In this document: in pieces, positions 1 to 11,499 of the stretch
Layout: the number at the start of each line of letters is the position of its first letter
Numbering within the stretch: position 1 is the first letter of the stretch
Assembly (NCBI GenBank): GCA_036250195.1
Contig: JAVHZZ010000002.1
Location: 69,182,205 to 69,246,204 of the forward strand
DNA: 64,000 bases
Direction: 5' to 3'
Source of the DNA: Mixophyes australis
Lineage: Eukaryota; Chordata; Amphibia; Anura; Limnodynastidae
Position numbers and translations under genes: made by a program
Notes under the pieces: model-generated
Databases searched by the model: none
Seen by the model: only the letters and a program-made list of their open reading frames with translations
Told to the model about the DNA's origin: nothing

Positions 1-670
1 TCCAGCCTTTCAGTGACAAAGAGCTTACTACGGATTAGGTATCACTTACTGCTGTGATCAGAAATAAAACATAATTGTTATCAGAGGGAAGGATTTGAAA
101 AAGGAAAAGAAAAAATTGGATGTACATAAAAGGGACCCCATTACTCAAAAACATTCACATCAAAAGCAGCGCAGTGGCAGGAATCAGAATCAAAACACTG
201 GACAAGCTGTCTTAGAACTCCCATTATTATGGATACTGTTTGCATTTGTTGTTATGCAATGTGACATTTCAAAAGAGAACTTTATTTGTACTGAAAAGTT
301 TGCTGAAACATAGCTGCTGAATTTACCATGTTTTGAATTCCAGAACTGAGGAAGCCTTAACGGAAATGAAACATGTTCCTTGCGCTATTAATTAAGTCAA
401 GAGATAGGAGCTGAGTGATCGGCCAGAAGTTCCAAGCCAAGATTCCATTCTGGTATCGGCCGCCACTCCCTGCAACTTCCCTTCATTTCTCACAAGCGAC
501 AATATATATTTCAGACAAAAGACAGAAAGACCAGCACATACTGGATACATGAAGAGCAGCCAATGTCACCAAGAAGCTAAGTATAATAAAAGTATTAGCA
601 TACATCCAAATATAGCAAATGTATTCGGATAACTTACATTTCTACAAACTTGTCTTCAATTCTTATGAAG

Positions 671-1000
671 GCAGCACGGTGGCGAAGTGGTTAGCACTTC
701 TGCCTCTCAGCGCTGGGGTCACGAGTTCAATTCCCGACCATGGCCTTATCTGTGTGGAGTTTGTATGTGTTTGCGTGGGTTTCCTCCAGGTGCTACGGTT
801 TCCTCCCACACGCCAAAAACATACTAGTAGGTTAATTGGCTGCTATCAAAAATTGACCGTAGTCTCTGTGTGTGTGTATGTTAGGGAATTTAGACTGTAA
901 GCCCCAATGGGGCATGGACTGATGTGAATGAGTTCTCTGTACAGCGCTGCAGAGTCAGTGGCGCTATATAAATAAATGGCGATGATGATGATGATGATAA
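671..1000 (+). repeat. SINE-like interspersed repeat, copy 1 (most complete)
   Basis: The head reads like a tRNA gene, with an A-box-like segment (GTGGCGAAGTGGTTAGCA) and a B-box-like segment (GAGTTCAATTCCCGACC). It continues through a conserved body (GTGGAGTTTGTATG, GGTTTCCTCCCACAC) and ends in GCGCTATATAAATAAATG plus a GATG microsatellite. The window has three more copies: 2887-3004 (minus), 24454-24769 (minus) and 32008-32316 (plus). Loss of the 5' part in some copies and the simple-repeat tail suggest retroposition. The exact family name is not known to me. Confidence 0.8.
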
Positions 1001-1508
1001 TTGAAAGCAACAGTTAAAATTAAACAGTCATTTCATAATAAACCCAACCCACAGACTAATTTAAAAAAAAAAGAAAATGAAAAATGAATGTAGCCAAGTT
1101 AAGCTGGCCAAATATTCGGATAGTGTATCATAAGGCCCCATATGGACTCATTGAAATTGATGATCGGGTATACTAGAAAATGCAGTTGGCAGATGTCCAC
1201 TATTAGGTCATCTGCCAATGGCACCAACAAGTCCCAGGGAAACAAAAAATGTCCAGATTGGACTCTGTTCTGGTCAATTTTACAGTAAAGCTAAGTCAGA
1301 GCATGTTGTGAGTTGTAGAATTTGTTGCCCAGTTTGTGGTACAGATGCCTGGGAAATGAGAACTGGTGCAGTATGGTTCCAGATCAAAAACATAATATAG
1401 ATGTAATGAAGAAGGAATCTCAGGGTACATGACATTTGAGGGTCTCAAGTCACCATTTAGCTGGCTTTTTTCAGGACCGTTAGTATGGTCACACATTATG
1501 CGCTCTTA

Positions 1509-1687
1509 GGGGGCAATTTAATTGCCAACGATGTGGCGCGTGGACATCACGCCAGGCACGTTGGAAGCAATTACGGTAAAAATCTCTCGTTTTTCCTCGC
1601 ATCTCTATGGGTCATTTACAGAAACCTCCACCGCAAAGTGTCTCACGGACGTTCCGCAGACAATTCGTGGCTAATTGATTTTCCCCC
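1509..1687. mobile_element. MITE, PIF/Harbinger-like (TTA target duplication)
   Basis: The ends are imperfect inverted repeats (GGGGGCAATTTAATTGCC on the left, GGCTAATTGATTTTCCCCC on the right) flanked on both sides by TTA. A 3-bp TWA duplication is typical of PIF/Harbinger transposons. The 179-bp body has no coding capacity. Confidence 0.55.
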
Positions 1688-1927
1688 TTAGATGAAGGTT
1701 TTAAATAGCAAATTATAGTCAACTGTTGAGAAATACCTTTGATCTCCAGCTGTATAGCCACAGTAGCTTGTGGATAATGTTCTGAAAAATAGGGAAGGGC
1801 AGGGTTTTTCCTGTATAGCTATGAGGGAGCTATGCTGAAACCTATGTAAAGGCAATGTCAGTATAGCCTTCCCTCCCCATACGTCCTAAGGGAAAGTTAT
1901 GTTCTATGCAAGAAGTGAAACCAGAAG

Positions 1928-2050
1928 TTGTAGCTCAGTGGTTAAGGCCGATGATCATATCCTACAACAGACTTGGTGGAAACTTCTTTTAATCCCATTG
2001 CTAGCTCCTTGTGACCAGTTATTCTGTCTCCCAGCCACCATCAATTGAAG
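1928..2050 (+). repeat. decayed tRNA-derived SINE-like fragment
   Basis: It opens with GTTGTAGCTCAGTGGTTAAG, which resembles a tRNA A-box region. It runs into CTCCTTGTGACC and CTGTCTCCCAGCCACC, which resemble the body of widespread tRNA-headed SINEs. It does not fold into a usable tRNA by eye. Confidence 0.4.
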
Positions 2051-2586
2051 GCTCAACTGGGCCTGGAAACTTGGTAAAACTTTACCTGAAACAGAGAGGA
2101 GCTATAAAGAGTGGAGGAGAGGCCGGTACAAACATTTCAAACTTCCTAGGCTGGAGGTGTTAAACGCAGCATCTGATTGCACACGATCTGCAAGGTACCA
2201 CACAGGTGCCATTATCAGACTGAATATCTCGGATAAGCTCAGTCTGATAGTTGAAAGCTCGTCTTCTCTGATGCTACAAATGGTGCTCTGGCTCAGCTTC
2301 CTGTTTAGTTTATTAAAGGGGAATCTCAGGTGTACTATTTGTTTGTCACTGAAGAGCCTAATGTGGGATAATTAAAGAGAAAACTCTTAAGCTCTCCTGT
2401 AATACCTTAGCTCAAGCAAACCTTCAGGAACACCAATATCATTTACTGGACTACAAAGTCTCTCACATAACAGAGTTCTTCATCTGTAAACTTCATCACA
2501 GTCACCAGATCATGACTATGGAATTGTAAACATTTGAATAAAGTATCTTTCAACAATGCGTTTTGTTTTAGAATGTAATGTGTGTT

Positions 2587-2605
2587 GGGGGGGGGGGGGG
2601 GGGGG
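2587..2605 (+). repeat. poly-G tract
   Basis: A run of 19 G in the SPRYD3 intron. Similar tracts occur at about 35823-35842 (G) and about 62446-62461 (C). The exact length is likely to be polymorphic or uncertain in assembly. Confidence 0.9.
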
Positions 2606-2886
2606 CAGGTGATGACAATCCCATAAGAATCTATTTTTAGTGGATGGTTTTAGGCATTAGCAAAATTTCCTTCATGTCTAGAACCAGTGGACATAAAACC
2701 ACACATTGGCTTATATCAAAGAGCTACTAATGGTCAGCAATGTACATGTAACACTTTCAAGAGTTTATCGTAGCTAAAGATTTATTCTTTTTATGTCTTT
2801 TTTTGGCTAAATCTCAGATCATGGAGGGAAATATTTTGGCGATTTCCTGCCAGTAATTACTGTGCAGGGCATAGCAGTCTGGGAGT

Positions 2887-3004
2887 ATCATCATTTATTT
2901 ATATAGCGCCACTAATTCCGCGGCAGTGTACAGAGAACTCACTCACATCAGTCCCTGCCCCATTGGAGCTTACAGTCTAAATTCCCGAACATACACACAC
3001 ACAG
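2887..3004 (-). repeat. SINE-like repeat, copy 2 (3' end only)
   Basis: This is the reverse complement of the 3' third of the repeat at 671-1000, starting at the ATCATCATTTATTTATATAG tail. The tRNA-like head is missing, as in 5' truncation at insertion. Confidence 0.75.
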
Positions 3005-4884
3005 AAAGAGGAGTATAACAAAACCATACACTCAGCTACACAGCAAGCATAAGAACAATTAAAAACATCCCAAGTTATATCAAGGTATGGGAACGGCTAC
3101 CTATATAGCTGGGAATATTTTAAAGCATGTCTTATACAAAAAAAATCCCATCCCCTTGGTATATTCCGATTTTATTTTGTTACTTAAAGTAAACTTGTTT
3201 ATCTTGATGGAAGAATTCTTACCACTGTTAAATATACAATATGGTCAATATTTTTTCTAACCACTGTTATTGGCCATAAATCATGCCCTTACCTCCCGAT
3301 TTTTTTTAAAAAAAATAAAAATCACTAATACCAATGGATATCAGAGGAGGAGTCATCAGATGTAAAATGAAGTGATAATAGACACGTTTGGACAGCGACC
3401 CTGTCTGATCATGTCCGCGGTTATAGTCCAACCACACTAATGAAGCTGTCAGAACCAGACGTTTAGCCAGAGTACTGAACAACTGGATCATTCAGATTTG
3501 GTCATGTCCATCTACGTATCTGAATCTGACAGAGGTCCGGCTGCCTAACAGTCACAGTATGGCCAACTTGTGTTCTACGTTTAGTGGTTCTTTAATACAC
3601 AATTTCATGCAGACATCCAGCTGAATTTTACATTAATATAAAAGCGAAGCGTCATTTAAAAATAACGCAAGATGCAAGACCAGTTGCGAGTAGTCCGCTA
3701 TTTATACGCCAAAAGGAAGAACAAAAGCCAAAATCATATCACTGTTTTTGAAGTATCAGAACTTAATTTAAAATACAAAATGTTTTATAGAAATGAACCA
3801 ATAACATTTACCAACACATGTCCAAGTTTCAGAAGATTATTAGAAATGAAGATATTTGATAATAGATTGTGATAGTATTTTCCAATCATTAACAGCCATC
3901 CTGTCATTAACACCATTGAAGGACACTACAACCAGCAAGTTTTTAGCACTCTCAATGTGAATACTATATACAAATATCTACCCAAGTTCTGGTAAGGTCT
4001 GGGGATCTTTTACATATATGCGTGTGAATGTTATTCGTAGATCTTTTATACTTAATACCATTTACATAGCACCAGCACATTCCACAGAGCTTTACACTTG
4101 GGAACACAGTAATAAAACAAGACTTGGTAATAACACAAAAGACATAAGCAGGCCATCAGGCATTTGATATATGAGATTATATACCACAGACTATATATTG
4201 TTCTAGACAGAATGCAATGGGGAAGAGCGCTTAATGGGGCTACATGATTCAGTCACATAGTGATATTGGTTTATATATTCGTAAATATTTTATATCAGAG
4301 TTGATAGGACACCAATGTCGACTAGCAGAGCAAAACGTCATTCAAAACGGATTGATGAGTGAATGACTGGCTGGGGGACAACCAGTAAGAAGGAAAGGCA
4401 AATAGTCAAAGCTGAAGATTATGACTGCATGAATTACATTTTGCTATGTCTTGCATGCGATACATACATTTTCTGGAAATCTTTCTTCTAAACATTGTGT
4501 ATGGGAAACAAAGCACAGTTCTAAGAAAAGCAGCAAAGTTGATAGGTAGGTTTTATTGTTATGTTGTCAACAGAAATAGAGATGTCAAGTAAATAGCTGC
4601 TTTTTGCTGGTGGAACGATTAATGGCTCAGTTTTTGTTTTTTTTTTAAATACTGAATTTGAGGAAGATCCTGGGAGTTGGGTGAAAATTAGTTTTTTTTT
4701 CAGGATATAAATAATTACCACAAGCAAGAATAATAATGGTACCAATAGAGAGGAAGGGATTAGAGATGTTAGTCAAGGCTGAGATGAGCACAGGAGACAG
4801 CAATGGATTTGTGAAGGGATAGAGTTGTGTAGACAGGTAACAGAGTGGCAGAAAAAGAGGGTAAAGACTAACTGGTATATTTTT

Positions 4885-5030
4885 TAAACTGCGAGTTTGA
4901 AAAAGTGGAGATGTTGCCTATAGCAACCAATCAGATTCTAGTTATTTATTTAGTACAGTCTACAAAATGACAGCTAGAATCTGATTGGTTGCTACTGGCA
5001 ACATCTCCACTTTTTCAAAACCGCAGTTTA
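4885..5030. mobile_element. foldback MITE with 57-bp inverted arms
   Basis: The left arm 4885-4941 and right arm 4974-5030 are inverted copies matching at about 53 of 57 positions, separated by 32 bp. The outer end reads TAAACTGCGAGTTTG. The element has no ORF. The superfamily is not certain. Confidence 0.75.
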
Positions 5031-6379
5031 GTAAATCTTAATCCTAATTTGTGGGGTCAAATTAAGAAAAGGTTCAGGAAAGGAATTCAGCAGGTTGTAG
5101 GTCTGTGAAGAGGATACCATTTCAAATAGGATCTTATCAATCTTGAATTAGGATGTAAAATCTTGGGCAATGATGGAGGTGCGGGAGGGTTGAGAAGACA
5201 TCTAGCTGTATTAGGGAGGTGTTTGGGTTTGATGGAGCAGAAATGAGAGATTGGACGTATATTTGTTTAGCAGCATCCATCCCATTTAACCAGTGCTCCC
5301 AATGCACTGCAATGTGAGAGGTAATTTATAATTAGCACTATATATTTCTTTTACTAAATTTAGTCAAAATTAAATAAATAATAAAAAAAATGAAAATCAC
5401 AACTAAATAATAGCATGAAATAACAATTGCTGTTCTACAATGTATTTCTAAATAAAAGGAGTTGCATTTTGTAAAACAGAGGTTGTAGTGTTATTCAAGC
5501 GATTATTTATTTACATTGGTTAATTTTAAGCACAGCAAGTCCTTAACATGAAGTCAAGACATGCAATCTTAAATATAGCTTGTGCGTTTGGTATTAACAG
5601 ACACCCACATGTTGCCATTACAAATGTAATAGCAGAACAGTGGCTTAGCAGATGAAAAAATGTAAACCCTACACAAAGAAAAGCCAAAAAAATAAAACAT
5701 TGCATGTACAATAAACTAAGTAAACACAATACAAAGAGAGAGATAAGACTATGTCCAAACATTGATGAAATCAAGGTGGAGATTTTTTATTTTTAATACG
5801 ATCACAGGTATATAATCTGCCACAGAGTTGGCCTTTTCAGCTCTAATGAAATGCCTCTGGGCTGACAACTTGTACACTTCTAAATAGGCTGAGTCACTGG
5901 AGACAGTCACACCACAGATTATTATGTTCCAACCCATTATTGTACATTTTTCTTTTCTGACTAATCGCCTAATGAAAACCTATCCTTTACATGGTAACAA
6001 GGAAGTATAACATAACAAGTAGTCATATCAAGAACAACGTGTACTCTAATAGGAAAATAAATAATAATTAAACAATAATAAAAAAGTCTTCTTAAACAGC
6101 ATATGAAGTGAACAGAGACGGGTCATACCTATTGGAGAGCATTTATAAAAACTAGTGAAAAGGAAAAAACCAAGTGGTGTTGCCCACGACATGAAATCAG
6201 ATTCTACCATTTCCCATGTGCACCACAGAAATTGAAAGCAAATGTCTGATTGGTTTCTGTGGCCCACACCGCCTTTTTCCTTTGCAACAGTTTTTTTTTT
6301 AAGTCAGAGATATATGATGGGTGACAGGTACAGTGTCCAGTAGTAACATCACTCCCAAAGCCTGAGGCCTGTTTCCCAC

Positions 6380-6515
6380 CTGAGGGTATCCCCATCTACC
6401 ATAATGTGCTTGGCCCTCTCCTGGTACCGCACAGCCCGCACCTCGCGGATCTCCCGGATTCGGCGTCTCCAGTTGAGAAATCGGTAGTGAAGGTTCAGGT
6501 CATCCATGTCTTACC
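6380..6515 (-). CDS. spryd3: SPRYD3-like protein, N-terminal coding exon
   Basis: On the minus strand an ATG at 6507 opens 42 codons beginning MDDLNLHYRFLNWRRR and ending HIMVDGDTL plus two bases. The frame stops at the donor CTCAG|GTGGGA, with the last exon base at 6380. This closely matches the N-terminal segment of vertebrate SPRYD3 as I remember it, where the next residues (SYHG) would come from the following exon in the same phase. SPRYD3 is a little-studied protein with SPRY domains, which generally bind peptides. An AG acceptor lies at 6516-6517. An in-frame TAA sits just upstream of the ATG if that acceptor is used, so this ATG would be the start. A second possible acceptor (GTAAG|ACATGG, exon from 6509) would join the upstream ATG of exon 1 in frame. 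Downstream exons lie outside the window. Confidence 0.8.
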
Positions 6516-6559
6516 CTAAAAAATGTCAAATGGAACAATTTTAATTCAGGTTCTGGCAA

Positions 6560-6690
6560 CCTGTGGCTTTTCAGCTATTAAACATCATGGTGGAATTTGT
6601 AGTTCCACAACTGCGGGAGGGCCATGCAACTTCCCCCAGATGCTGACATGGCATGGTGAGACTTGTAGTTCCACAATAGCTTACAATCCA
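6560..6690. repeat. interspersed repeat with TTGTAGTTCCACAA motifs
   Basis: Two copies of a motif close to ACTTGTAGTTCCACAA lie about 80 bp apart. The same motif recurs in inverted arrangement at 62580-62757, so this is part of a dispersed, probably MITE-derived repeat. It sits within the first SPRYD3 intron. Confidence 0.5.
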
Positions 6691-7040
6691 TTGTCTGTAT
6701 CTGTTTTAATTTAATATCACCTAATACAGATAGGAGATGATGCCACTAGTAACTCACCAATCTCAGGTTTTAATGCAAGGTCACCATTGCTCCTAATGTC
6801 ATGCATCACACAGCTGCCTTTCGTGACACATACCTCACCAGCAGCACATCCCATATATACAGATTTACTCACAACCTCCCTACACCAGACCACTCATCCG
6901 TGATCACAGCCATCCACTGAATACTATGTCTTTCCATATCTTACCAACCCCATCTCCTCCATCATTCTCCGTCACATGCCTTCTGCTTCTTCACACCCAC
7001 ACACTCTCCGCAGCATATGCCCATATCACAGCCCTCTTAC

Positions 7041-7080
7041 CTTCCGCCATGGATACCATCAGTCACTTCTCCCCACTCTC
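7041..7080 (-). other. spryd3: predicted SPRYD3 exon 1 end (5' UTR or MAE start)
   Basis: The minus strand reads ATCCATGGCGGAAG|GTAAGAGG, a strong splice donor directly after ATG GCG GAA G. It lies 0.5 kb upstream of the SPRYD3 coding exon and just below the CCAAT-box cluster, where the first exon is expected. If spliced to 6515, the MAE frame meets a stop. If spliced to 6509, it reads in frame into MDDL. The upper boundary (transcription start) is a guess. Confidence 0.5.
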
Positions 7081-7090
7081 TACCACACAG

Positions 7091-7197
7091 CCAATCAGAC
7101 AGCGTTCGCCTTGTGTTCAGCCAATCAGCGTTCTCGGTTGTGAAAGATCCACATGCACAGCCAATCAAGAGCGAGCTGTTCGCTAGGGAGGCGGGCC
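7091..7197 (-). promoter_or_regulatory. CCAAT-box and GC-box promoter, probably of SPRYD3
   Basis: Three CAGCCAATCA-type boxes start at 7091, 7121 and 7161 (NF-Y consensus, spaced 30 and 40 bp). A GGGAGGCGGGCC GC box lies at 7187-7197. The area has more CpG than its surroundings. The cluster lies just upstream of the predicted first exon, with no TATA box. NF-Y boxes work in both orientations, so divergent transcription toward the plus strand is possible, but no plus-strand exon was found nearby. Confidence 0.6.
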
Positions 7198-7685
7198 ATA
7201 AGGCATACGCTAACTTTTCCCGCAACGTGTTCTAGAGAGACAAACTTGTCTTTTACTCCGTGTCGCCACTTCTGGAGCCATTTTGTCAGAGATATAAGGC
7301 TGTTCTGTAATGGATAAATCTTGAGCTGCAGATAAAATCATATGCTCTGCGCTAGGGACATTTAAGAACAGATTATGCTACAATGTTTTCCTCTTTTGTT
7401 TAGTGAGATGCACTTTTCTGATGGTGATGTGGTCTAGAATCGGGTATTACGTGTTAGTGCTGTATTTAAATAGTCTGTGTGAGTGAATGTACTGACTACA
7501 GCAATGACGTGTCACACCGCCGCTATCTGTTTTTAGTTGTGATATATTTGACGTATATTCCCGGCACTGACTGTAAATGGGAACTCCAGATATCACGCAG
7601 ATTGTCCTCACATTTCTCTAACCACCTCAAGGGCGGATGAATTTTCACGTTTTCCCAGCATTGGTTTAACCTTGTCTAGTTCTTA

Positions 7686-9655
7686 AGCTGGGTACACACT
7701 GCAGGGTTTTTGTCCAATAATTGGCTCAACCAGCCGACATACGACCGCTCGTTCGAAAGTCGGGTCAGTGTGTGCAGTGACACGATGGTCGAAAGTCTTC
7801 CCAAATGGACGATTGTCGCCTCATTTACCATCGTACCGTTAATATTTTCGTTCCAATCTCCTTTCCGTTGTGTAGTGTGTATAAACTTCCAACTGATCCA
7901 CGACAATCCTCCAATACTTCCTCGACCTGGGGGGCCACGTGGTGCGGTATCCGCACATCACTTGTGTTTTGTATACATGTGTATTGCACCTGTCTGGTTG
8001 CAGATTATTACACTCATGTGCTATTACCCTTTGCATCTATATTGGGAACATATTCATATTTACCCTTTATAAACGTATACCTTTATAAACTATTAAACTT
8101 ATAAAGTTATATTAACCTTTATTAACTAATATTTGTAAAATACCGAGAATAAACCACAAAGGGTTAATGCAACAGTTTTATTGCAGGAAAAAGTAAAAAA
8201 AGTAAAACAATATGACAATTGAAAAAATAGTACTACACTTTGAAGGTGCTAGTGGTTTGTGGCAGAACAGTTCCAGACAGCATACACATTTCAACAAAAT
8301 TTTTCTCAAGGTTTTTAATTTTTTTCTTGATGTCGCTTGGGTTTATATTCCCTTTGATTTTTTTACCTATGAAACAAGGAAATAAAAAATGTTTACCGTT
8401 AATCTATATCCAACACTAGAAATAGTCTCATTTACTCACCTTGCACACTGCTCGAGATCAGTTTATGCTGTGGTCCCTCTGGCACAATCGCAACAATAGC
8501 TTAACCTCCATATATTCTGGAAAACAGACGCCATTTCGGTTATTATAACGGTACAAGTATGTGCCCAAAGCATTTAGTTGTCTACACATGTTCACTGAAA
8601 TAGCTTCATGTATAACTTCTTTCATATCTTGGTATTCAACATCAATTTGTTCTTGTTTGATAACAGGTGTTACATTAGTGGTATCTAAACAGGCCTTCTC
8701 ACCGTTAATTCTTCGTTGTGACAAAAAAAAATCTGTGTTACAAATCAGGCGTTTGCATTGCTTTGTGTGAAATTAGAATGAAATACATAAAGTCCTTCAA
8801 ACAGGTACACTAGACATGCTACTCACTTTTTGTAATGCCGTAGTCGTACTGGTCCAGTACTTTTACCATCACCTCCACCTCTCTTTGGATCATTGGCTTT
8901 ACTCTTTTCTCTTCTTCAGCATCTCCATCCCCCACCTTAAGTTTTTTAATTTTTTTTGGCCCTTCCAGCACCATCTCTGTCTCCGTCTTTATAGCTGCAA
9001 CCCCCACTAACACCTTCTCCTCACCCATTATCGTCTCACGTTCCTCGGCGCCAGACAGGCTTCTCTATCATTTTATATACTCAGACATTGGCCGTTCATT
9101 TCTGCTGTGGACCAATCAGCGATGATGCCCGCAGAGAATGGAGCATTGTAGGTGATGCCTATTCGTGTATAATAACCTTGTGTATGGAGATTTTGGGCTA
9201 TAACTTTAACCCATACAGGACCATTACATACAAAGGGATTTTATTATTAGGGAATAATTATTGCATTGCATTTTACAAGTTAAATGTTTTTTCTAAATTT
9301 TATGTATGGTAATAAAATTCTATTTTATAGGAATGAATGAAGAGACATTGTGGTCTTCTCTTTTTATGCGGTTTTCGGTGTTAACTATAGTGAAAGCTCT
9401 GCCCCTTTATGCTAATGTCTTTGGTAAATCATTACATGCCCCTCAAATGTTGCTTCTTTGTGTACGAAATTAAAATCATTGCTCACGAAAACATGGCTGT
9501 AAAAAGTCGCTAACGGGACGGCCGCTCTTCCCTTTATCGTCTAAAACAAGGCTAGTGTGTATGCAGTCCATGGACCGAGTGATCGGACCATAGATCGGAT
9601 GTAAAATCAATCGGCATAAAAAGTTGGTGGAAAATTCTGTAGTGTGTACCCAGCT
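7686..9655 (-). mobile_element. PIF/Harbinger-like DNA transposon, transposase not seen
   Basis: Terminal inverted repeats AGCTGGGTACACACT (left) and GTGTGTACCCAGCT (right) are flanked by TTA at 7683-7685 and 9656-9658. The 3-bp TTA duplication fits PIF/Harbinger. The 1.97-kb interior carries only two short minus-strand ORFs (8458-9028), and no DDE transposase reading frame was recognised. It is probably a deletion derivative moved in trans. Confidence 0.65.
8458..9028 (-). CDS. unrecognised two-exon ORF inside the Harbinger-like element
   Basis: I do not recognise this protein. An ATG at 9028 opens MGEEKVLVGVAAIKTETEMV, with a Lys- and Glu-rich stretch and ending near QYDYGITK, where GTGAGTAG forms a good donor at about 8824. 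A second minus-strand open segment (about 8724-8458) contains KQEQIDVEYQDMKEVIHEAI and LLRLCQRDHSIN. Candidate acceptors ending in CACAG or CGAAG precede it. Autonomous Harbinger elements carry a second gene for a Myb/MADF-like DNA-binding protein beside the transposase. The position fits such an accessory gene, but I cannot see a Myb or MADF signature, so this is only a suggestion. Confidence 0.3.
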
Positions 9656-9939
9656 TTAGACTACCCAGTGTGTAGCTAGGGCAGTGGTTCCCAAACTTTT
9701 GCAGTTCGCGGCACCCTTAGAGTCTCCATAATTTTTTCAAGGTACCCCATCAAAATATTTAGCGAGCAGTCCCGTTTTCTAAGTAGTTGGGTTAAAAAAG
9801 CTTAATAAGTATTTAGGTCAGGACAGAAATATTTATTTTGTTGTATGCAAAAATAATACACATAAATCCAAGAGAAAATAATATTTTTATATATTTTTTT
9901 TCAATTATATTTCTGTCAAAGAATAATTTACAGCTAACT

Positions 9940-11290
9940 CACACTGTGCCTTCCTTCATCTCCACTCACTCTGCCCTCCTTCATCTCCACACACTCTGCC
10001 CTCCTTCATCTCCACACACTGTGCCCTCCTTCATCTCCACACAGTCTATGCCCTCCTTCATCCACACACTCTGTGCCCCTGCATCCACACACTGTCCTCC
10101 TTCCTCTCCACACACTCTGTGCTTTCTTCATCTCCACATACTCTGTGCCCCCTTCATCCACACACTCTGTGCTCGTTTCATCCACGCACTCTGTGCCCCC
10201 TTCATCCACACACTCTGTGCCCCTGCATCCACACACTCTGTGCCCCCTGCATCCACACACTCTGTGCCCCCTTCATCCACACACTCTGTGCCCCCTTCAT
10301 CCACACACTCTGTGCCCCTGCATCCACACACTGTGCCCCCTGCATCCACACACTCTGTGCCCCCTTCATCCACACACTCTGTGCCCCCTTCATCCACACA
10401 CTCTTGTGCCCCCTTCAACCACACACTCTGTATCCTCCTTCCTCTCCACACACTCTGTGCCTTTCTTCATCTCCACATACTCTGTGCCCCCTTCATCCAC
10501 ACACTCTCTGCTCCCTTCATCCACACACTCTGTGCCCCCTTCATCCACACACTCTGTGCCCCTGCATCCACACACTCTTGTGCCCCCTTCATCCACACAC
10601 TATGTGCCCCTGCATCCACACACTCTGTGCCCCCTGCATCCACACACTCTGTGCCCCTGCATCCATACACTCTGTGCCCCCTGCATCCACACACTCTTGT
10701 GCCCCCTTCATCCACACAATCTTGTGCCCCCTTCAACCACACACTCTGTGTCCTCCTTCCTCTCCACACACTCTGTGCCTTTCTTCATCTCCACATACTC
10801 TGTGCCCCCTACATCCACAGACTCTGTGCTACCTTCATCCACACACTCTGTGCCCCCTTCATCCACACACTCTGCCCCTGCATCCACACACTCTGTGCCC
10901 CCTGCATCCACACACTCTTGTGCCCCCTTCAACCACACACTCTGTGTCCTCCTTCCTCTCCACACACTCTGTGCCTTTCTTCATCTCCACATACTTTGTG
11001 CCCTCTTCATCCACACACTCTGTGCCCCCTTCATCCACACACTCTGTGCCCCCTTCATCCACACACTCTGTGCCCCCTTCATCCACACACTCTGTGCCCC
11101 CTGCATCCACTCACTCTGCCCCTCTGCATCCACTCACTCTGCCCCTTTGCATCCACTCACTCTGCAGCCACTCACTCTGCCCCCCTCTGCATCCTCACTC
11201 TGCTCCCTCTGGAAGCTTACTCTGCCCCCTCTGCATGCTCACTCGGCCCCCTCTTCATCCTCACTCTGCCCCCTCCTTTAGTCTTATGCC
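9940..11290 (+). repeat. 24-bp minisatellite with higher-order structure
   Basis: The unit is close to CTTCATCCACACACTCTGTG plus CCCC. Variants (CTGCATCC, CTTCAACC, CTCTTGTG) recur in blocks. A longer block containing TCCTCCTTCCTCTCCACACA and TTTCTTCATCTCCACATACT returns at about 10090, 10432, 10747 and 10945, so the array grew by duplication of multi-unit blocks. The 24-bp period is divisible by three, which keeps several frames open for hundreds of codons. These are not genes. Confidence 0.9.
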
Positions 11291-11392
11291 CCTCCATTGC
11301 TATTTCCTATCACCATTACCCTCCGTTTCTTTACTTACCATACTTGACCTTCTTTCTTCTATTTCTTCTGTCTTACCAATTTGGCGGTGCCT

Positions 11393-11499
11393 GAGACCCA
11401 GCATCCTCCCTCCTGCCGCTTGTCACTGAATGTCGGGCGTGATGACGTCACGCCCAACATTCAGTGAGAAGCGAGGAGGGAGAAGTATGCTGGGTCCCG
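11393..11499. repeat. inverted repeat (about 50-bp arms) in the hAT element
   Basis: The arms 11393-11442 and 11448-11499 pair around GGGCGTGATGACGTCACGCC. Both contain GACCCAGCAT/ATGCTGGGTC and the CACTGAATGT/ACATTCAGTG pair. It is likely a foldback core of the original element. Confidence 0.7.

Larger units (their letters stand above)
1..6379 (-). other. SPRYD3 intron (partial), no further exon seen
   Basis: This stretch lies downstream, on the minus strand, of the splice donor that ends the SPRYD3-like exon at 6380. It is therefore read as an intron of at least 6.4 kb. I looked for the SPRY-domain exons that should follow and saw none. Apart from the repeats listed separately (671-1000, 1509-1687, 1928-2050, 2587-2605, 2887-3004, 4885-5030), the sequence is AT-rich and unremarkable. 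The short ORFs here look random. Confidence 0.55.

Noticed and set aside
671..750. Possible tRNA gene
   Set aside because: A- and B-box-like segments are present, but the head is fused to a SINE-like body found four times, and a cloverleaf is not convincing.
7710..8104. Plus-strand ORFs of 99-120 codons at the left end of the Harbinger-like element
   Set aside because: No recognisable motif; they overlap the terminal region and each other in different frames and are probably random.
9838..11429. Three overlapping plus-strand ORFs of 402-518 codons rich in His, Cys, Pro and Ser
   Set aside because: They are the same 24-bp repeat read in three frames. A period divisible by three keeps frames open; there is no start context, domain or splice evidence.
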